64,000 nucleotides of DNA, taken from the NCBI GenBank assembly GCA_002633025.1, contig NMRB01000697.1, forward strand, positions 192,422-256,421, given 5' to 3'. The notes under the pieces were generated by a model. The model had not been told where the DNA came from. It saw only the letters and a program-made list of their open reading frames with translations, and made no database searches. The DNA is from Notospermus geniculatus. Its lineage: Eukaryota > Nemertea > Pilidiophora > Heteronemertea > Lineidae. The position numbers were made by a program, and so were the translations under genes. Shown here in pieces: positions 58,104-64,000 of this stretch (positions are counted from its first letter, which is position 1; the number at the start of each line of letters is the position of its first letter).

Positions 58104-59273
58104 ATGACAATGTACGAAAATGGCCTGAGCAACGGCTCAGTGAACGGCATGAGCCCACCGTACAGTCCCCTACAGTGCAAAACAGACGGACCTGCCATAG
58201 CGACACACACAAAACTCTTGTACCAACTGAACAAATTCTACGGGGATAGGGTACAAAGTCGGAAACATGCTGTGTCTAAGACAATTCGTGAGGTGGTGAA
58301 AATCGTACAGGAGGTTCTGAAGGAGGTTGAGGTCCAGGAACCTCGGTTTATTAGCTCCTTGAACGAGTGCAATGGACACTACGACGGACTGGAAGTCATT
58401 TCTCCGTCAGAGTTCGAGGTGGTGTTATACTTGAACCAGATGGGGGTTTTTAACTTTGTGGACGATGGTGCTATTCCCGGTTGTGCTGTGTTAAAACTGA
58501 GTGACGGTCGGAAACGTTCCATGTCACTCTGGGTCGAGTTCATCACGGCGTCAGGTTATTTGTCTGCACGGAAAATCCGGTCGCGATTTCAGACTTTGGT
58601 CGCCCAAGCTGTTGACAAATGTAGCTTCAGAGACTGTGTCAAAATGGTCGCCGATACGACCGAGGTGAAGCTACGAGTCAGGGACAGATTTGTTGTACAG
58701 ATCACGCCAGCATTCCGGTGTGCGGGTATCTGGCCCCGCAGTGCAGCACACTGGCCCTTACCCCAGTTTCAGTGGCCTAACCCCAACCACGCCGCGGAGG
58801 TCAAGTCCGAAGGGTTCAACTTGATATCGAAGGAAAGCATTTATATGAAGGATAAACAGTCTGCAGCTGAAGGGGACGCCTGGGTGATCAGTTTCAACGA
58901 CGCAGAGAATCGTCTGCTGCAGGGAGGGTGTCGGAAAAGATGCCTGAGTATCCTGAAAACGATACGGGACCGACACCTGGACCTGCCCGGACAACCCATC
59001 ACAAACTATCACATGAAAACACTTCTGCTTTACGAATGTGAAAAACATCCGCGGGAGATCGAATGGGACGATATGTGTGTTGCTGATCGCATCAATGGGA
59101 TTATCCTTCAGTTGATATCGTGTTTACAAAACCGCCGATGTCCGCACTATTTCCTCCCAAACCTGGACTTATTCAAGGGTAAGTCAACCGCCGCCATGGA
59201 CTCCGCAGCCAAGCAATCTTGGCGGATGTTACGGGAGCTACTGACAAATTCGAAATGCCTGGACAAATTATGA
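58104..59273 (+). CDS. MAB21L1: Mab-21-like protein, single exon
   Basis: 389 aa, intronless, start ATG at 58104 with a purine at -3; an in-frame TTG reading extends 17 codons further up but has no Kozak support. The protein belongs to the Mab-21 family, which shares the nucleotidyltransferase fold of cGAS and regulates eye, sensory-ray and craniofacial development (family knowledge). Residues from about 33 to the end align without gaps that I can see to vertebrate MAB21L1/L2; nearly identical blocks include KEVEVQEPRFISSLNE (73-88), GLEVISPSEFEVVLYLNQMG, LSDGRKRSMSLWVEFITASG, CPHYFLPNLDLF and the terminal CLDKL. About 30 residues at the N terminus, rich in Ser, Gly, Asn and Pro, are extra compared with the 359-aa vertebrate proteins. 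The gene lies inside the apparent giant neurobeachin intron on the opposite strand. One family member is seen; L1 versus L2 is not meaningful here. Confidence 0.96.
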   Translation: MTMYENGLSNGSVNGMSPPYSPLQCKTDGPAIATHTKLLYQLNKFYGDRVQSRKHAVSKTIREVVKIVQEVLKEVEVQEPRFISSLNECNGHYDGLEVISPSEFEVVLYLNQMGVFNFVDDGAIPGCAVLKLSDGRKRSMSLWVEFITASGYLSARKIRSRFQTLVAQAVDKCSFRDCVKMVADTTEVKLRVRDRFVVQITPAFRCAGIWPRSAAHWPLPQFQWPNPNHAAEVKSEGFNLISKESIYMKDKQSAAEGDAWVISFNDAENRLLQGGCRKRCLSILKTIRDRHLDLPGQPITNYHMKTLLLYECEKHPREIEWDDMCVADRINGIILQLISCLQNRRCPHYFLPNLDLFKGKSTAAMDSAAKQSWRMLRELLTNSKCLDKL

Positions 59274-60869
59274 GTAGGCCAACAAACAAAACAGTCAGAG
59301 ACCTACCGTGACGAATTCAAAAAGTTTGAAGGAAGTATCACAGTCATAAAACATACAGTACTCAATGTGTGTCAGTGCTTACTGCACCCAAGGCACGCCA
59401 TGGACCAATTTGTGATTATTTTTCTTTTGTCACTGACTCAGCAGCATCCATGCCATATCATTTGCTGCCGTGGACAAGAGGATATAGGAGATTCATTCTT
59501 TTCACCTGTCGTCTGACAGGCCAGGAAAGCATCATATCGTCAAACCATTACTCGTTTTCAGTTTCGGGCATTTGCATTTATTATCTGCTGTGTGATATCT
59601 TCAGACATGTCTGTGACTGGTTAAAAATAGGAAAAAAATAAGGTTCTGTTCGTGATATACAATTACATCGTACTCCTGGCCGGTGCCTGGGCCTAGTTTC
59701 ATCAGAATCAGAACAAAATAATGTTAATGTCTGAAACAATCAGTTTTGAATTTTATGGTGGTTAATATTTGAATAGTATGCGTCGATTGAAGCATACTTG
59801 GACTGAGAATTTTGGTCACCGTGTATAAGTACGGATGGGCCTGCAGGTCCTGGGACAGTCCAAGACAAGCCAACTAAAAGTTCGCATTTTGTGCGGTAAA
59901 AATTGCACTACTTTCAAGTTGGATACAGGAATCTTTGTTGCAAATGCAAGTTAAAAACATGGCATTTCTTACTGTGTCTGCAATTACGAAGAAGTAAATG
60001 TTGTCTTATGTAACATCTTGTCAAAATTCGCATAGAGGATTATAATACACATAAAACAATCCATAAATTTAAGAGTTCGGTTACTACTTTTCTGACGACA
60101 GTTTTGCCATCCTAAATGACAGTTCCACGATTCACTCATTGGAAAGCTACAAGTGAAATCTTTTAAGAGAACTCTATCACAATTTTGCACAAATTCTTTA
60201 TTTCTAACCCCTCTTTCAGGAAATTCAATTGCAGCAAATGCCAGTTGTGACAAAATTAGGTGCAACTCTGAGGCAGAAAATTTTCTGCGAATTTATCCGG
60301 GTAATTTATTGGTGCCGTCGTTCGAAATTTCGGATGGCAAAACTGTGGACGTGACTGCGGTCATCGCGGTCTGTTTCAAGAACTGTGACTTCGCATGCAA
60401 AACAAAACATGGCTAAAATAGACACAAATTTTTGACTTCCGAACATCTGCAAATCTTTTCTCGGAGGTGTAGGATGCCGGAGGGTCATCGCCTATGAAAT
60501 GGGATGATTCTGATGCCGGCATCCCCGGGGCTTCAAACGATACTGTGGGATTCTTGTACGGAATTACCTGGCAACTGATGCGATACCTTTACACAATCTC
60601 TATACAATGGAATGCACAGGTAAAGACAGCTAACTTATACTGTAAACTCTAAAATATTTTGGCGANCCATAGTATTTATGTATATACTGAACTATTGGAC
60701 TCATTCATATGTTAGACCTGAGGAGGCTAAGATGTCTTAGCGAAATATATCGTCATGTGTAAATAGTTGATCAAAACGAAATCAAGATGTTTCGAAGTAT
60801 TATACTAGTTGCTGCGTATTTATGGCTATACACGAATTCTTGGTTTATCGTATTAGTTGAATGAGAACT

Positions 60870-61125
60870 GCTGCAGAAAGCACTTTCTGTAGTTTTACAT
60901 ACGCCGAAAGCATGGTTTTCTGTAGTTTTCCATACGCAGAAAGCATGGTTTTCTGTAGTTTTACTGCTGAAGAAAGCGCGGTTTCTGTAGTTTTACTGCT
61001 GAAGAAAACACGGTTTCTGTAGTTTTACTGCTGAAGAAAGCACGGTTTCTGTAGTTTTACTGCTGAAGAAAGCACGGTTTTCTGTAGTTTTACTAGCTGA
61101 AGAAAGCACAGTTTTCTGCAGTTTC
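60870..61125. repeat. 35-bp minisatellite downstream of mab-21
   Basis: About seven units, consensus AGTTTTACTGCTGAAGAAAG then CACGGTTTTCTGT. The first units read CATACGCCGAAAGCATGG instead. Confidence 0.8.
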
Positions 61126-61933
61126 CGACAACTGCCAGACTGCTGCAGATATCATCGTGAGCTATTGTGGGGTTGCCACATATAGGCCTACTTGAATCAT
61201 TCTGGCCAACATCCAACATGCAACTCATGTTGCCATCAATGTAAACGGGTTCAGAAAAACATAACATCGGTTTTTCGCATTGGTGAGAGTGTACGGCCGG
61301 CTATATGTTGAAATGCCCAACTATCACGCAGCAAAGGCGAAGGCTTTTGACAAAACCAGACCAGCGATTTTGTATATTGCCTATGCATAGAAGAAATGAC
61401 ACTGTCAATTTCAAGAAAACAAATAATATCGTAAATTTCCCACGTTTTCGTTCAACCACATTGGTTGATATTACACATGTGTGATGAAAGCGACTGTCAA
61501 CAACACTCCGCGGAAAAAATAGGGCACCGTTTACAGTGTTTACCTTCTGGTCGTATAAACATGGTGAATGTGCACTACCGGTAAAACCGTAAATTGAGCT
61601 ATAATTTTCTCGTAACCTAGTTCAGATCTTGAAGAATGTCATTTACCCACAAAGACAGTTTTAGGCCTAGTGTCGTATATCATTCTTATTGTCCCCATTG
61701 TCTTTGAAGAAATTACGAAGCTTTGAAGCCACAATCAGCGAGTAGACCTCGTCAAACAAACCGGTAAATTCGAAGGGCCTACTTTAATCAAACCGACAGG
61801 ACGATCTGGTAAAAAGTTGAAGATACATGTACAACAAAATCTGAACTGTCCAACCCCTGAATTGGGAAAAAGAATTGACCGCTAGCAATCAAAAATGGGT
61901 TTTATCATGCCTTCACCATTCTTATACTGCCAA

Positions 61934-62209
61934 GATAATAAGCAAGAAGTCAATCTCCAGAATTCACGAATTTTCGACCCCAACTGGGGTCTTTTTCAAG
62001 TGGAACTTTACAATCTGAAACTCTAGAAAAGTCTTTTCTAGAGTTTCAGATTGTAAAGTTCCACTTGAAAAAGACCCCAGTTGGGGTCGAAAATTCTGAA
62101 ACTCGAAAAGTCTTTTCTAGAGTTTCAGATTGTAAAGTTCCACTTGAAAAAGACCCCAGTTGGGATCGAAAATTCGTGAATTCTGGAGATTGACTTCTTG
62201 CTTATTATC
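61934..62209. repeat. Large near-perfect inverted repeat with a duplicated inner arm
   Basis: Left arm 61934-62031 (98 nt) is the near-perfect complement of 62112-62209. A third partial arm, 62032-62095, also complements the inner part of the left arm, so two alternative hairpins are possible. The centre reads CTAGAAAAGTCTTTTCTAG. No loop sequence of note. Confidence 0.88.
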
Positions 62210-63227
62210 ATTTTGTGTGTCAATTTTGTGCTATTCTGTATCTTCTTTCAATGTTGCTCTGCATCTGGAGACGACACAAAATTCTTCGTATGCCTCTATG
62301 ATCAACACAGGTTGTTTTTCTATCAAGGATTTCGTCCGAACTGCCACGAAATCACTTTGCTCTGACGATGACATAATATTCTCTGTATTGTCTCTATCAT
62401 TAACATAATTTTATGTGTGTCTTTACATAATAACCAAACCGATAACTCTCCTGCGTTCAGTTTTTCAAACACGAGTTTTCTTGTAAATACGTACGGCCTA
62501 CTCGGAGAACAGCAGGAATTGTTTTCTGATGTATTACCAACTTTAATTTCAAATTTCCCCAAAAGGCCGAAGCACAGAACAGGATATTTGCCAGGGGTCG
62601 AATGAGAAAGTTGAATATTACTTTAGTGAATCGAGGATAAAATATTGATAATGGTGCGAAAACGCGACGACAGGACCAGGACCAGGACAGTGCTATGCTT
62701 CCAGCACAGAACCAGCTGACCTACTGAGTAAATATAACGTAACGTGCCAGTTGTTTCTGAATGTCAAATAAATGTACCATCACACAAAGCAAAGGTTCTC
62801 ACAATCGTCAAAATGGATTCTAATAAATTTTCTCTCACAATAACAACGATAAGTCCATAATTTGTAAGTGACAGAGGCAAATTTTACTCAAGTCGAGGAC
62901 GAGGACAACTCCGCCTACTTAATAATGGAATCCTGACATCTGCCGCACACAGATGCAGACCAGACTAATGAACAGGTCCGACACCATCTAATATCCCCAA
63001 GTATTAATTTTTTCCAAAGAAAAACAATACAATAATGTAATCCAATGCATAATTTTCTAGAATCCTTACATAATGCTGAGCCAGGTTTTTACCATTGGTT
63101 TGCACAGCCATAATTTGCATAATAGAAAAGTAAGATCGGAGGTTACAATGGGATTTGAAACAGATTGCGTCGACATATAGGAATAAAATTATTTTACATG
63201 TATATGTTAATGGGTATTGTACACCTG

Positions 63228-63337
63228 TTTAAAGGTCGTCGATTGACGGAATAAGCCGCACTGTACAGGATTTCCATATGTGCCATGGAGTAGGCCTAAC
63301 GTCACTTTCGATCGGGGATTCTAAACTTTAGCCATCA
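63228..63337. mobile_element. Relative of the 136-bp hAT-like MITE
   Basis: The right end CGATCGGGGATTCTAAACTT with TAGCC matches the end of 29933-30068; the interior GACGGAATAAGCCGCA also matches (inverted). The left inverted repeat is missing, so it is truncated. Confidence 0.7.
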
Positions 63338-63774
63338 CTCTTTAGCAGATATCTTCTAGATTTTTCATGGGAATCAAAGAAGAAGCGGTTGGGCAAAACA
63401 GTAACCACTTCCTGACATCCACTGCGAATCGGAATATACAGTAGGCCTAGGCTCTCTTTCCTTCGCAGACAGACAGTTTTTTACCGACTCAACAACACAA
63501 GAAACAGATGATGAAGACGAATGGATGTCACGTAGACAGAATACTCGGCTATTTCGGGCCACCCAGCCGTGTTATGATGGATTCTTAAACATCAAAATAT
63601 CTATTTCTGAGGTGATTTTCAAACGATTAATAAACGTCTTTGGCACTGGAATGTAGTACATGTATTTTGTAGATAAGTGAAATACAGACAAAAAGAACAC
63701 ACTATATTTTTTTTGGACGCTGAGTCTGAAACATGGTCATATCACGTGAACTGCTGTCCGAGCCATCAGAGGGG

Positions 63775-63895
63775 CACAAGCATGAACGAGACCTTCAATT
63801 GGATCCCCGACAGTGCCACCTATGGCTGACCCCCCACAAGCATGAACGAGACCTTCAACTGGATCCCTTACAGTACCACCTATGGCTGACCCCGA
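63775..63895. repeat. Two tandem 61-bp units
   Basis: CACAAGCATGAACGAGACCT to CCACCTATGGCTGACCCC occurs twice in a row with a few substitutions. Confidence 0.8.
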
Positions 63896-64000
63896 CCATA
63901 ACCATTGGAGGGCTGATATAATCCTAATCCTAACCCTTACCCCACCCAACCCTCCTCGCACACTCTTTTGGCCTATGCCCCCTAAAACCTTTCAAACCAC

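Overview
This window is nuclear DNA from an intron-rich animal, most likely a marine invertebrate. The evidence is about 44 short coding exons with GT-AG introns that join into proteins close to vertebrate ones, very dense short inverted-repeat transposons (MITEs), tRNA-derived SINEs, minisatellites, and clear signs of a highly heterozygous diploid. The over-used words TAGGCCTA and TACATGTA and the TGACCTTGACC blocks fit a lophotrochozoan or an invertebrate deuterostome, but I cannot place the species.

Layout. (1) 1.8-21.0 kb, minus strand: a complete long-type ABCC transporter (ABCC1/MRP1-like). I assembled 29 exons by hand; they total 4617 nt and give 1538 aa plus a stop, with every exon phase consistent. 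It has TMD0, two transmembrane domains and two nucleotide-binding domains. (2) 21-25 kb: a gene-poor spacer with a TATAAAA-containing minisatellite and several MITEs. (3) 25.1-36.8 kb, minus strand: the last 15 exons (748 aa, BEACH plus WD40) of a neurobeachin/LRBA orthologue. (4) 36.8-64 kb: no further neurobeachin exon is visible, so this appears to be one huge neurobeachin intron running off the right edge. Inside it, on the opposite strand, lies a complete intronless mab-21 family gene at 58.1-59.3 kb. This reproduces the vertebrate arrangement in which MAB21L1 and MAB21L2 sit inside introns of NBEA and LRBA.

Assembly. Five single N bases occur (5254, 18493, 29743, 49258, 60666). Four join two tandem, almost identical blocks of 0.55-2 kb. 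The blocks differ by SNPs and by clean transposon insertions with target-site duplications, so they are best read as the two haplotypes placed side by side, not as real duplications. ABCC exons 2, 3, 23 and 24 and one BEACH exon are therefore falsely present twice.

The three genes have no obvious joint pathway: ABCC1-type proteins export conjugated anions, neurobeachin acts in membrane traffic, and mab-21 is a developmental gene. What links neurobeachin and mab-21 is genomic: long-range mab-21 regulatory DNA probably lies in the neurobeachin intron. The non-coding sequence is dominated by MITEs, including one heterozygous TTAA-target family, several foldback families and a 276-bp near-perfect hairpin.
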